Below are positions 1 to 7,223 of a stretch of 64,000 bases of DNA, piece by piece; position 1 is the first letter of the stretch; each line of letters opens with the position of its first letter. The notes beneath the pieces are model-generated. The model was not told the DNA's origin and did not search any database. It saw nothing but the letters and a program-made list of their open reading frames with translations. Where the stretch lies: contig CAKPFD010000003.1 of assembly GCA_934149515.1 (NCBI GenBank), positions 1-64,000 on the forward strand, written 5' to 3'. This stretch comes from an uncultured Bacilli bacterium (GTDB taxonomy: Bacteria > Bacillota_I > Bacilli_A > RF39 > UBA660). The translations under genes were made by a program, and so were the position numbers.

Positions 1-1470
1 AGTTTAGCAATGGGATCAACCTCTACAACTTTTAATAAGAAATATCGTTTAAGAATGTATGTAGATGAATCATATAATCCACAAGGAGATGGAGGAAACT
101 TAGTCTTTTCTATTAAAGTAAATGCTTATGGTAAGGTAGGAGAAGTGATGCCTACTACAACTGGTCCAGTTTCAACAGTTTTATTATCAAGTGTGGGAGA
201 AAATGGTGCAATAGATACCTCTGATTCAGAACAAACATTTATCACTGGAACTAATCCGAATAATTACATTTGGTATAGTGGTAAGTTGTGGAGAGCAGTA
301 TCGATTGATCCGAGTGATAATAGTGTAAAACTAATCACACAGTGGAATATATCAGCAATACCATATAATGAAGAAGGAAACACAGCCTTTGAAGGAAGTG
401 ATATGCAACAATGGTTAAATGATACAACGAGAGATGGCTTCTTAGGAAATTTAAGAGATTATGAAAAATTCATTAAAATTGATAGCATGTGGAATGCAAC
501 ATTAACAACCGAAACTACAAAACCAGCAAAAACGACAATGGTAACAAGTGCAGTAGGATTATTAAATGTGTATGAACATACAATGAGTTATAATGGAACA
601 ACATATTCAAACGGTTATTTAAATAATGGTCTAAATTGGTGGGAATTAACACCATTTAATACGTATAACGTCTGGTTTGGGACCGCCAATGGCGTGGGCG
701 ACTATGGTGCTGCGTATTCGTACGGTGTCCGTCCCACGATTAATCTAAAATCTAGTGTAGAAATCGTATCAGGTTCTGGAACAGCAAGTGACCCATATCG
801 TTTAAAAGGAGATAATGATACTCCAACATCAGGAACAAAACTAGCAACAAGATATAGTGGAGAATACATTCGCTTTGGAACAGGAGAAAATAATTTATAT
901 CAGATTGTCAGCCATGAAACAGAAGGGATGACGAAAATAGTAAGTGCTACTCCTTTAAAAGAAAGTGGAAGGTATAAAAAAATGGCTTTTGCAAGTTCAG
1001 GCTCCTCAAATTATTCGAGCAGTAATACAATAGGAGCCTTCTTGAATAGAGAATATCTAACAAGTGGAAATTATCTAACAACTGATCAAGTAAGTATGAT
1101 CGAAGATAATACAACCTGGTATTTGGGAACAGTAGGATATGATACAAGCTATAAATTAGCAAAATATGCAAGTGCAACAAGTAGTAATTTAACTTCAAAT
1201 ACAACAACAGCAAAAGTTGGCTTATTAAGATTAGGAGAATTAAATTCTGGGCAATTTGATACAAAAGGAAATAATGTAGATTATTGGACATTAACACCCT
1301 ATAATACGTCTAGAGTCAATTTTGTGAACTACTTTAGCTATGCGAGCATCTATGCTGCTACGAAATCGAGTGGTGGCCGCCGTCCTGCGATTAATCTAAA
1401 ATCTAACGTTGTAATCACAAGTGGTGATGGCACGAAAGAAAATCCATTTGAAGTGAAGTTAGCAGGATAA
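1..1470 (+). CDS. Surface protein with two DUF6273-like modules (5' end outside window)
   Basis: The reading frame is open to the left edge, so this is the C-terminal part (about 489 codons) of a longer protein. Two related modules are visible, at about nt 220-800 and 840-1465. Each begins with an Ile/Trp-Tyr-Ser-Gly-Lys-type strand, carries a WLN or FLN motif near its middle, and ends with R-P-x-I-N-L-K-S followed by a G-x-G-T-x-x-(N/D)-P-(F/Y) turn. This layout resembles the DUF6273 / C-type-lectin-like proteins of gut Bacillota; the family name is from memory. Just before each R-P motif lies a short block that is unusually GC-rich, and it differs strongly from the paralogue at 33823-35586 although the flanks are nearly identical. 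No membrane anchor is visible in this part. The role is inferred to be ligand display at the cell surface. Confidence 0.8.
   Translation, partial: SLAMGSTSTTFNKKYRLRMYVDESYNPQGDGGNLVFSIKVNAYGKVGEVMPTTTGPVSTVLLSSVGENGAIDTSDSEQTFITGTNPNNYIWYSGKLWRAVSIDPSDNSVKLITQWNISAIPYNEEGNTAFEGSDMQQWLNDTTRDGFLGNLRDYEKFIKIDSMWNATLTTETTKPAKTTMVTSAVGLLNVYEHTMSYNGTTYSNGYLNNGLNWWELTPFNTYNVWFGTANGVGDYGAAYSYGVRPTINLKSSVEIVSGSGTASDPYRLKGDNDTPTSGTKLATRYSGEYIRFGTGENNLYQIVSHETEGMTKIVSATPLKESGRYKKMAFASSGSSNYSSSNTIGAFLNREYLTSGNYLTTDQVSMIEDNTTWYLGTVGYDTSYKLAKYASATSSNLTSNTTTAKVGLLRLGELNSGQFDTKGNNVDYWTLTPYNTSRVNFVNYFSYASIYAATKSSGGRRPAINLKSNVVITSGDGTKENPFEVKLAG
661..738 (+). repeat. Variable segment 1 (VR-like) in first module
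   Basis: This segment ends at the GVRP motif of the first module. By hand count 46 of its 78 bases are G or C, against a markedly AT-rich gene around it. It aligns with variable segment 2 and with the untranslated copy at 1576-1660, with small codon-sized gaps. The placement, just before a conserved R-P-x-I-N-L-K motif, matches variable repeats of DGR target proteins. Confidence 0.55.
1303..1392 (+). repeat. Variable segment 2 (VR-like) in second module
   Basis: This is the equivalent segment of the second module. Bases 1312-1368 align without gaps to 1576-1632. Of 57 aligned positions 18 differ; 9 of these are at A in the downstream copy, and 15 have A in one of the two sequences. The other three are T/C transitions. 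Confidence 0.6.
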
Positions 1471-1471
1471 T

Positions 1472-1507
1472 GTTTTTTCGGTGCAGATGTTCCTGGGCCG
1501 AAAAAAC
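1472..1507. repeat. Perfect 10-bp inverted repeat just after the stop codon
   Basis: GTTTTTTCGG at 1472-1481 pairs with CCGAAAAAAC at 1498-1507 around a 16-nt loop. There is no T-run after the stem, so it is a poor intrinsic terminator. DGR target genes often have a stem-loop just past the variable repeat, which is an alternative reading. Confidence 0.6.
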
Positions 1508-1575
1508 ATAAAAATTTAAATTTTAACTATAATTATAAATGTTAATAGATTATAGTAGGGAATGATCAAAAAGAA

Positions 1576-1660
1576 AGCGTCCGTTATGTGAACAACAATG
1601 GCAATGCGAATAACAACGATGCTATGGATTCGTTTTGGTGTTGCCCCATTTCCCTTTAAA
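1576..1660 (+). repeat. Untranslated A-rich copy of the variable segment (candidate DGR template repeat or relic)
   Basis: If translated, bases 1576-1632 give a run dominated by Asn codons (AAC/AAT) interleaved with Gly and Ala. That is the typical look of a DGR template repeat, where A positions are the ones mutagenised. The 3' part (1633-1660) still resembles the coding GVRP...NLKS segment but is out of frame. No start codon, RBS or long frame goes with it. It may be a working template, a relic, or a decayed C-terminal gene fragment. No DGR reverse transcriptase or accessory gene lies in this window. Confidence 0.5.
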
Positions 1661-1701
1661 TCTAGCTGTTTACGAAAGATGTAAATAAAATAGCTAAAGG
1701 G
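1652..1701 (+). other. Long imperfect stem-loop overlapping the end of the template-like repeat
   Basis: CCCTTT (1652-1657) pairs with AAAGGG (1696-1701). Inside it TAGCT pairs with AGCTA and TTTAC with GTAAA, closing on a 7-nt loop. The transcript downstream of the template-like repeat is therefore folded. Function is unknown; it may be part of a non-coding RNA carrying the repeat. Confidence 0.45.
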
Positions 1702-1826
1702 AACAGATTATTTCCTTGTACTTGGTACAAAATCTTAAGATGGATAGTCAAATCTTAATAGAGTAAGAAATGACTTCTACACCATCTAAAAAGATAATAA
1801 AAATGGAAAAGTAGATTTCCTTTTTT

Positions 1827-1855
1827 AACGTCAAAATAATCTTGACGTTTTTTTG
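1827..1855 (+). terminator. Rho-independent terminator
   Basis: AACGTCAA (1827-1834) and TTGACGTT (1842-1849) form an 8-bp stem with a 7-nt loop, followed by an uninterrupted T-run. It would end a transcript covering the template-like repeat. The group II intron begins about 20 nt further on. Confidence 0.8.
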
Positions 1856-1868
1856 GTGGACAACGCAT

Positions 1869-2411
1869 GTGTTAAAACTAGAGTATGAAAGTAGCCTGTG
1901 GGCTTGGTGGTAGGAACCACTAACCAATAGCAAGGGTGTCTATCGTGAGGTAGAATCGGAAGGAAGCTGGAGGCAAAATCTTGGCTTAACAAACAGAAAT
2001 CACATATTAAGGCTATACAAACTGGATGAGGTTACTAGACAAACTGAAATCCAATACTACACGAGGTTTGTATAGTAAATGTGTCGAGTAGATGAGATGA
2101 AAGTGTTGGCACTTACCGTGTGAGTTCTTGTCATAGTAGTTATGAAGTATAGGAAACTATATGGAGTAAAGGATAAGATGTTAATGATAATCTGTCATTG
2201 AAACATGTAAAATACAATTAAAAGCTAGACAATTCAAAAGAAACATACTCTCACTTACGAGAGTATGTTGGAAACAGATGGTAGTAAGTAGCAGGTGATT
2301 TGTATTTTAGCGTAAAGTAAGGGCATAGGGTTAGATTTAACGAACCGCTGAATACGGAACCATACGTTCGGTGGTGTGAGGACGGTAGCTAGTCACTGCC
2401 TCCTACTCGAT
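1869..2411 (+). mobile_element. ORF-less group II intron
   Basis: The 3' part contains a domain V-like hairpin at about 2343-2376 (ACCGC...TACGGAAC...GTGGT) followed by a domain VI-like stem ending CCTACTCGAT at 2411. The 5' part has the purine-rich GGAAGGAAGCTGGAGGCAAA stretch and later the GTCGAGTAGATGAGATGAAAG stretch that I recognise from bacterial group II intron domain I. A perfect 11-bp hairpin (AACATACTCTC / GAGAGTATGTT, about 2244-2271) lies between them. No maturase/reverse-transcriptase frame is present, so mobility would need help in trans. The 5' boundary (GTGTT at 1869, against the GUGYG consensus) is a guess; the 3' boundary is firmer. Confidence 0.7.
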
Positions 2412-2528
2412 TGCAAATGTTAATATAGAAAGTCATAAATATGTCAAAGTTAAAAAGTTATAATTTTGTACTGTTTATGGCTCTTTTTGGCATTTTTACA
2501 GGAAAGTAAGTGTTAATAAAGTAAAAAG

Positions 2529-2567
2529 AACAGTGTTTGATAAGTTTATGAATTCACTGTTTTTTTG
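2529..2567. terminator. Terminator between intron and thioredoxin-like gene
   Basis: AACAGTG (2529-2535) pairs with CACTGTT (2555-2561) and is followed by T7 on the plus strand. On the minus strand the exit side is also T-rich, so it probably ends transcription from both sides. It lies directly after the minus-strand stop codon. Confidence 0.65.
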
Positions 2568-2987
2568 TTATTTGATGTAGCCTAGGTCTTTTAAGTGCCC
2601 TGTGACGATTTTGTTAGATACTGCTCCTACGATTTTGTGAGCGGTTTGGTCTTGTCCTTTTTGGAAAAATACAACGGTTGGTGTTCCCTTGATGGTGGTA
2701 ATGTCGTTTAGTTCTTTTCTTTCATCATCACTCAAGTTTTTCAAATTAATAGAAAAAGCGGTTAGATGGTTGTCATTTAAAATACTTTTTAATCTTGGAG
2801 AAAATTCTTCACAATGTGAACATCCGGTTTGAATGACTTCTAAGATGAATGTTTCTTTGTTATTAATTTTTTCTTTTAACTGCTTGTACTCTATTTCTTT
2901 GATAGGACTTAGATTTTCTAAACTACAACCACTTACTGTTAATCCAATTATCACAATAAATAATATTTTCAATAAATTTCTTTTCAT
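2568..2987 (-). CDS. Thioredoxin-like lipoprotein
   Basis: The predicted 139-residue protein starts with a short basic N-terminus, a hydrophobic stretch and a V-S-G-C lipobox at about residues 18-21, so it should be a membrane-anchored lipoprotein facing outward. A T-G-C-S-H-C sequence gives the C-x-x-C redox motif, and the later G-T-P-T-V-V-F-F strand has the cis-Pro typical of the thioredoxin fold. It probably forms or reduces disulphides outside the membrane. The Cys-rich secreted protein at 7210-9774 would be an obvious partner, but this is inference. The start at 2987 is chosen over a longer frame because a GAGGTG ribosome site precedes it. Confidence 0.85.
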   Translation of the reverse strand: MKRNLLKILFIVIIGLTVSGCSLENLSPIKEIEYKQLKEKINNKETFILEVIQTGCSHCEEFSPRLKSILNDNHLTAFSINLKNLSDDERKELNDITTIKGTPTVVFFQKGQDQTAHKIVGAVSNKIVTGHLKDLGYIK

Positions 2988-3007
2988 TTTTTTACACCTC
3001 ATCATCT

Positions 3008-3017
3008 ATTATAACAT
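3008..3017 (-). promoter_or_regulatory. Extended -10 promoter for the thioredoxin-like gene
   Basis: Read on the minus strand, TGT precedes TATAAT about 20 nt upstream of the start codon. No good -35 box is seen, which is usual for extended -10 promoters. Confidence 0.5.
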
Positions 3018-3050
3018 ATCTTTTCTCTTTTAAAATCTATGAAAGTACGA

Positions 3051-3056
3051 TATAAT
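3051..3056 (+). promoter_or_regulatory. -10 box upstream of the secretion locus
   Basis: A perfect TATAAT lies 30 nt before the ATG at 3086. The -35 region is poor. It is divergent from the thioredoxin-like gene promoter, in a roughly 100-bp shared intergenic region. Confidence 0.45.
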
Positions 3057-3085
3057 CAACTTAAATAATAAGATAGGTGATTGTT

Positions 3086-4606
3086 ATGATTTTAAGAAAG
3101 CCTTATGCTTTGTTGATTAAATATTTTCAAAAGATTCATTTGGTACTTTTACTTTTTGCTGCGTATTTGTTTTATAAAACGATGATGTTGCGTGATTTTG
3201 TAAAAGAATTTGTGTTAAGTCAGAGTTATAATCGCTACTTGGAACCGATTAGTCAGTATATTTCTTTTCCAGTATTTTTATCTCTTTTCCTGATCATCCT
3301 CATTACAATCATTTTGATGATATTATTGCATCATAAGAAAAAGCCTTGGCGTAGTTATTTGTTTGTTTTAACGACTTATTTGTTTTTAGGAATCGTTTTA
3401 TTATATATTCGAAATTACTTTGTCAACTATGATGAATATTCAACACTTATTTCCATTATGGCTGGAAGAGATTTATTGCTTTTGGCATATATTCCACAGT
3501 ATATTGTCTTTGTTATTTTAGGTATTCGTTTTTTAGGAATTGATTTGAAAAAGTTCGGCTTTTATCAAGATGAAGAATATTTGGAAATCAAAGAAGCAGA
3601 TCGAGAAGAGTTTGAAGTTAATATTGAATTTGATAAAGATAAATGGAAACGGGGTTTGAAAAAACGTCTTCGTCATTTACATTATCTTTATATTGAACAT
3701 AAATTTTTATGTCAAGTATCTTTTTGCCTTATCCTTTTAGCAGTCGTTGGTGGTAGTTATTATTACTTTGGTGTTGAAAATAAAATGTATCAAGAAGGCG
3801 ATAGGATAGAAGCGAATGGGTATCAAATAAAAGTATTAGAAAGTTATATTACTAATAAAGATACAAGAGGAGATGATCTTTCTGATTGGTATGTGGTAGC
3901 AAAAGTTCAGGTGAAAAATTTAGGGAATGCTAGAGTGATGAATCTTGATAGATTTCGATTGATGTATAAGAATCAGGAAAGTAAAAATACGAAACAAGAT
4001 AGTGATTATTTTTTAGATATTGGAAATCCTTATGATGAACGTAAAATTGGACATTTAAAAGATACAACTTTTACATTGACGTTTCCAGTAAAAAAAGCTT
4101 TGAAGGATTCGACATTTGTACTATATTATCAGGTGGTTGATGATAATTTATCGATTAAGAAGCTGGTATTGCAACCGATAAAAAGTGCTGTTGTGACGGA
4201 AAAGATAGTGAATGAACAAGAAGAATTAGTATTTCCTAGTGATGATACGTTAACCATTATGTCGCATTCTATTGGAAATACCATTAACTATTCTTCTTAT
4301 AAATGTTATACGACATGTTCTATTTACAGTACCAATATGACTACTACCTTGCCAACCTTAACATTATCTTTTATAAGTGATAGTTTTGATGGAAGTAGTT
4401 TTATTGACTTTCTTAATAGATATGCTAAAATAAATTATAAGAATCAAGAAGGTAATTTAGAGAGTATGAGTGCTACTAATGTTTTAAAAGAAGCGTATCT
4501 TGGAAATGTTGTTTATTTAAAATTAAATAGTGATATTAATGTTAATGATAAGATAGATTTAGTATTTACTTTTCGAAATAAACGTTATATTTATCATATT
4601 CAGTAA
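3086..4606 (+). CDS. Multi-span membrane protein with extracellular Ig-like domain, first gene of the secretion locus
   Basis: I do not recognise this 506-residue protein. It has four hydrophobic segments in the first 150 residues, a charged cytoplasmic stretch (about 155-205), a fifth span (about 205-227) and a roughly 280-residue outer domain rich in beta-strand patterns. The outer domain begins like DUF4352-type immunoglobulin folds (K-x-x-V-V-A-K-V-Q-V-K-N). ATG at 3086 is preferred over an in-frame GTG at 3077 because AGGTGA sits 7 nt before it. It is followed after 15 nt by the next gene, so the two are probably co-transcribed. It could be a platform or anchor for the pilus-like machine; that is a guess from context. 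Confidence 0.7.
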   Translation: MILRKPYALLIKYFQKIHLVLLLFAAYLFYKTMMLRDFVKEFVLSQSYNRYLEPISQYISFPVFLSLFLIILITIILMILLHHKKKPWRSYLFVLTTYLFLGIVLLYIRNYFVNYDEYSTLISIMAGRDLLLLAYIPQYIVFVILGIRFLGIDLKKFGFYQDEEYLEIKEADREEFEVNIEFDKDKWKRGLKKRLRHLHYLYIEHKFLCQVSFCLILLAVVGGSYYYFGVENKMYQEGDRIEANGYQIKVLESYITNKDTRGDDLSDWYVVAKVQVKNLGNARVMNLDRFRLMYKNQESKNTKQDSDYFLDIGNPYDERKIGHLKDTTFTLTFPVKKALKDSTFVLYYQVVDDNLSIKKLVLQPIKSAVVTEKIVNEQEELVFPSDDTLTIMSHSIGNTINYSSYKCYTTCSIYSTNMTTTLPTLTLSFISDSFDGSSFIDFLNRYAKINYKNQEGNLESMSATNVLKEAYLGNVVYLKLNSDINVNDKIDLVFTFRNKRYIYHIQ

Positions 4607-4621
4607 GGGAGAATAGAACAA

Positions 4622-6439
4622 ATGAAAAAAAGAAAATTAATCATTTATATCCTTGTTTTTCTTATTTTGATGTTTCTTTTTTGCCTTTTCTTTTTTGGGA
4701 TGATTTATCCGAATATGGTGTTTTCTAAAAATGAAAAGACAATGTTAGCAGGTGCAAAACGCTATTTTGAGGTTAATAAAGTTGTTCCTAGTGATGGTAA
4801 AATTGTTGAAGTTTCTCTGAAGACGCTTATTGATCAGAAATATCTTGAAATATTGAAAATGCCTTATCAAGATATTTCTTGTGATGTTAAAGCATCTAGT
4901 GTTAAGATGAAAAGAAATAAAGATGGTATTTCTTATTATCCTTATTTGGTTTGTGGTAGTTATACTTCTAATATAGATCACGCTGGACCAGTTATTTCTT
5001 TAAATGGAAAAGATAGTATTGAAATTAGTCTTGGTAGTGAATATCAAGATGCTGGTGTTAAGCGTGTGTATGATGCTAGCGATGGAGAAATGTCGATTGA
5101 TGAAGTAGAGGTTACTAATCATGTGGATACTTCTAAAGTTGGGGTTTATGAAGTGGTTTATGAAGCAAAAGATTCTTTAGATAATAAAAGTGTTGTTTCA
5201 CGACAGGTGAAAGTTGTTGAAAGATTATCTTCTAGAGTGTATGCTACTAGTTCTACTGGAGTTTATCAAGGTATGGTAGATAATAATTATGTTTTGTTGA
5301 ATCATTTGTTATTTCGAATTGTTAAAGTACAAGAAAATGGAACGATTTTGTTAATATCAAATGATTCGCTTGCTAATGTGAATGCTTCTAGTGTCAGTAG
5401 TTTTGCTGGTAGTAATTTAGATACTTGGTTGAATCAATATTTTTATTCATTACTAGAAAAAGACTATCAATCTTTACTTGTGAAGTCTAGTTGGTGTGAT
5501 GATGCTTTAGTAGAAGGGCAGATAAGTCAAGCAACGTGTGAAACTAAGAGTAAAAAACGTTATGTTGGTTTGTTATCTATTCAGAATTATAATGCTTCAT
5601 TGCAAGGGGAAGATAGTTACTTAAATACTCGTTATACTTACTTTTTATCTAATCATACACCAGAAAAACAGCAATGGAGTGTTTGTGGTCGCTATTCGTA
5701 TGCAAATCGTTTTATGGCAAGTGATCCTTCCTATTTATTAAATGTTCGTCCTAGTGTGGTATTAAAAAAAGATGTCAATATCATTCAAGGGGATGGAACG
5801 CATGATAATCCATTTGTACTTATAAAAGAAGAAGCTGGTCATAAAGGGGATAAGATTGCAACTCGTCATGTTGGAGAGTACCTTACTTATTCTGGGTATA
5901 CTTTTAAAATTATGGGAAAAGAAGAAAATGGAATGATACCTGTTTTGATGAATGAAGTCTTGCAAGAAAATGGGCAAGCCATAGAAGTTGGTTATCAAGA
6001 TGAAGGTAATGTGAAGATTTATAATCCAAAAGTAAAAAATAATCTTGGTTACTTTGTTAGTTCAGTGATGAGTCGTTATATTCAAACGAATTTGTTTGCA
6101 AAACATGATATTCAAGTACCAATTTATGAAAAAGAGATTTTGTATCAGAAAGCAGTTGAACAAAAGACATATTCAGTAAAAGTTAGTATTCCTTCTACAT
6201 TTGAGATATTTAGTGCGATGGGAGAAGATAGTGATTCTAGTGGGTATTTTTTACTAGATTCTTCGAAAACTCCTAATATAAAAGTCGTTGTTAATGCGAA
6301 TGGAAATACATATTATGATTATCTTGATACGGATGATTATTTAAAACGTGGTATTCGTTTGAAGGCATATTTAATGAAAAATGTCGTGATTAAGGGTGGT
6401 AGTGGGACGAAAGAAGATCCTTATACGATAGCAGGATAG
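4622..6439 (+). CDS. Membrane-anchored protein with Ig-like domain and two DUF6273-like modules
   Basis: The 605-residue product has one long N-terminal membrane span (about 6-30) and a small segment that looks like the globular part of a pseudopilin (about 40-110). A bacterial Ig-like domain of the DUF5011 kind follows (about 120-200, G-P-V-I...G-x-Y-x-D-A-G-V). Then come two modules of the family seen at 1-1470 and 33823-35586. The first module ends N-V-R-P-S-V-V-L near residue 373 and G-D-G-T-x-x-N-P-F; the second ends G-S-G-T-K-E-D-P-Y close to the C-terminus. It is probably displayed outside the cell as an adhesin or pilus-tip component. It has no typical prepilin cleavage motif. Confidence 0.75.
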   Translation: MKKRKLIIYILVFLILMFLFCLFFFGMIYPNMVFSKNEKTMLAGAKRYFEVNKVVPSDGKIVEVSLKTLIDQKYLEILKMPYQDISCDVKASSVKMKRNKDGISYYPYLVCGSYTSNIDHAGPVISLNGKDSIEISLGSEYQDAGVKRVYDASDGEMSIDEVEVTNHVDTSKVGVYEVVYEAKDSLDNKSVVSRQVKVVERLSSRVYATSSTGVYQGMVDNNYVLLNHLLFRIVKVQENGTILLISNDSLANVNASSVSSFAGSNLDTWLNQYFYSLLEKDYQSLLVKSSWCDDALVEGQISQATCETKSKKRYVGLLSIQNYNASLQGEDSYLNTRYTYFLSNHTPEKQQWSVCGRYSYANRFMASDPSYLLNVRPSVVLKKDVNIIQGDGTHDNPFVLIKEEAGHKGDKIATRHVGEYLTYSGYTFKIMGKEENGMIPVLMNEVLQENGQAIEVGYQDEGNVKIYNPKVKNNLGYFVSSVMSRYIQTNLFAKHDIQVPIYEKEILYQKAVEQKTYSVKVSIPSTFEIFSAMGEDSDSSGYFLLDSSKTPNIKVVVNANGNTYYDYLDTDDYLKRGIRLKAYLMKNVVIKGGSGTKEDPYTIAG

Positions 6440-6449
6440 GTGAGGTAGA

Positions 6450-7223
6450 TTGAAGCATTATCGTTATATCATTATTACATGTTTGCTAGTATTGGTTTGT
6501 TTGATTGGTGTTTCTTTGTTGAAACGACCGGTTAGTAGTTTTTCTATCAAAGATAAAAATACTCAAATAGAGCAAGCGAAAACTTATGGAGATAGTGTGG
6601 TTGGGTGGTTAGAAATAGAAGGAACCAACATTGATTTACCTTTGATTAGAGCAACATCAACAACAGATTTACTAAGTACAACCTATGATTTTGCTTGGAC
6701 TAATTCTAATCCTGATGCCAAAAGTAATCGACCGGCTTTTATTTCTCATAACATATTAAATGTTTCTTCTAATCCACTGATTACTAATGAAGCACATCGT
6801 CGTTTTGAACAGTTAATGAGCTTTATTTATCCATCGTTTATCAAAAAACATCAATTTATTGCTTATACAAATGAACAAGGTAAGACATATCTTTATCGTA
6901 TTTATGGTGTTTCCTTGGTGAAAGATAATCAAGAAGCAGCTTTTTTAGATACTTATACTTTAAAAGAACAAGAAGCTTATATTCAAAAAGTAGCCAAAGA
7001 AAGTATGTATCAAATCAAAACAGATGTTGCAAAAGAAGATAAGTTATTGACATTATTTACTTGTACAAGATTTTATGGTGCTGATACGTCTTATTCCTTT
7101 AGAGTGGATGCTAGGAGACTAAGAGATAACGAAGAAAAGACGTATGCAGTCGTAAAAACTAATAAGAATTATCAAAAAATTAAGAAACGGATGAAGGAGG
7201 GTGAAACAAATGAAAAAATATAA
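6450..7223 (+). CDS. Class B sortase
   Basis: Sortases are membrane-bound transpeptidases that cleave a C-terminal sorting signal and attach the protein to peptidoglycan or a pilin. This 257-residue protein has one N-terminal span (about 5-24). It then has the class B entry motif V-V-G-W-L-E-I-E-G-T (from about residue 49), a candidate catalytic His near 100 (I-S-H-N), Cys205 in T-L-F-T-C-T, and Arg218 in S-F-R-V. It starts at TTG with a GGTGAGGT ribosome site. Its 3' end overlaps the start of the next gene, so it belongs to the operon. No sorting signal is seen in the adjacent proteins; the best substrate in this window is at 41366-42721. Confidence 0.88.
   Translation: MKHYRYIIITCLLVLVCLIGVSLLKRPVSSFSIKDKNTQIEQAKTYGDSVVGWLEIEGTNIDLPLIRATSTTDLLSTTYDFAWTNSNPDAKSNRPAFISHNILNVSSNPLITNEAHRRFEQLMSFIYPSFIKKHQFIAYTNEQGKTYLYRIYGVSLVKDNQEAAFLDTYTLKEQEAYIQKVAKESMYQIKTDVAKEDKLLTLFTCTRFYGADTSYSFRVDARRLRDNEEKTYAVVKTNKNYQKIKKRMKEGETNEKI

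Noticed and set aside
2441..2509. 22-residue hydrophobic frame after the group II intron
   Set aside because: It has a membrane-like sequence but no convincing ribosome site or context; chance is likely in AT-rich DNA.
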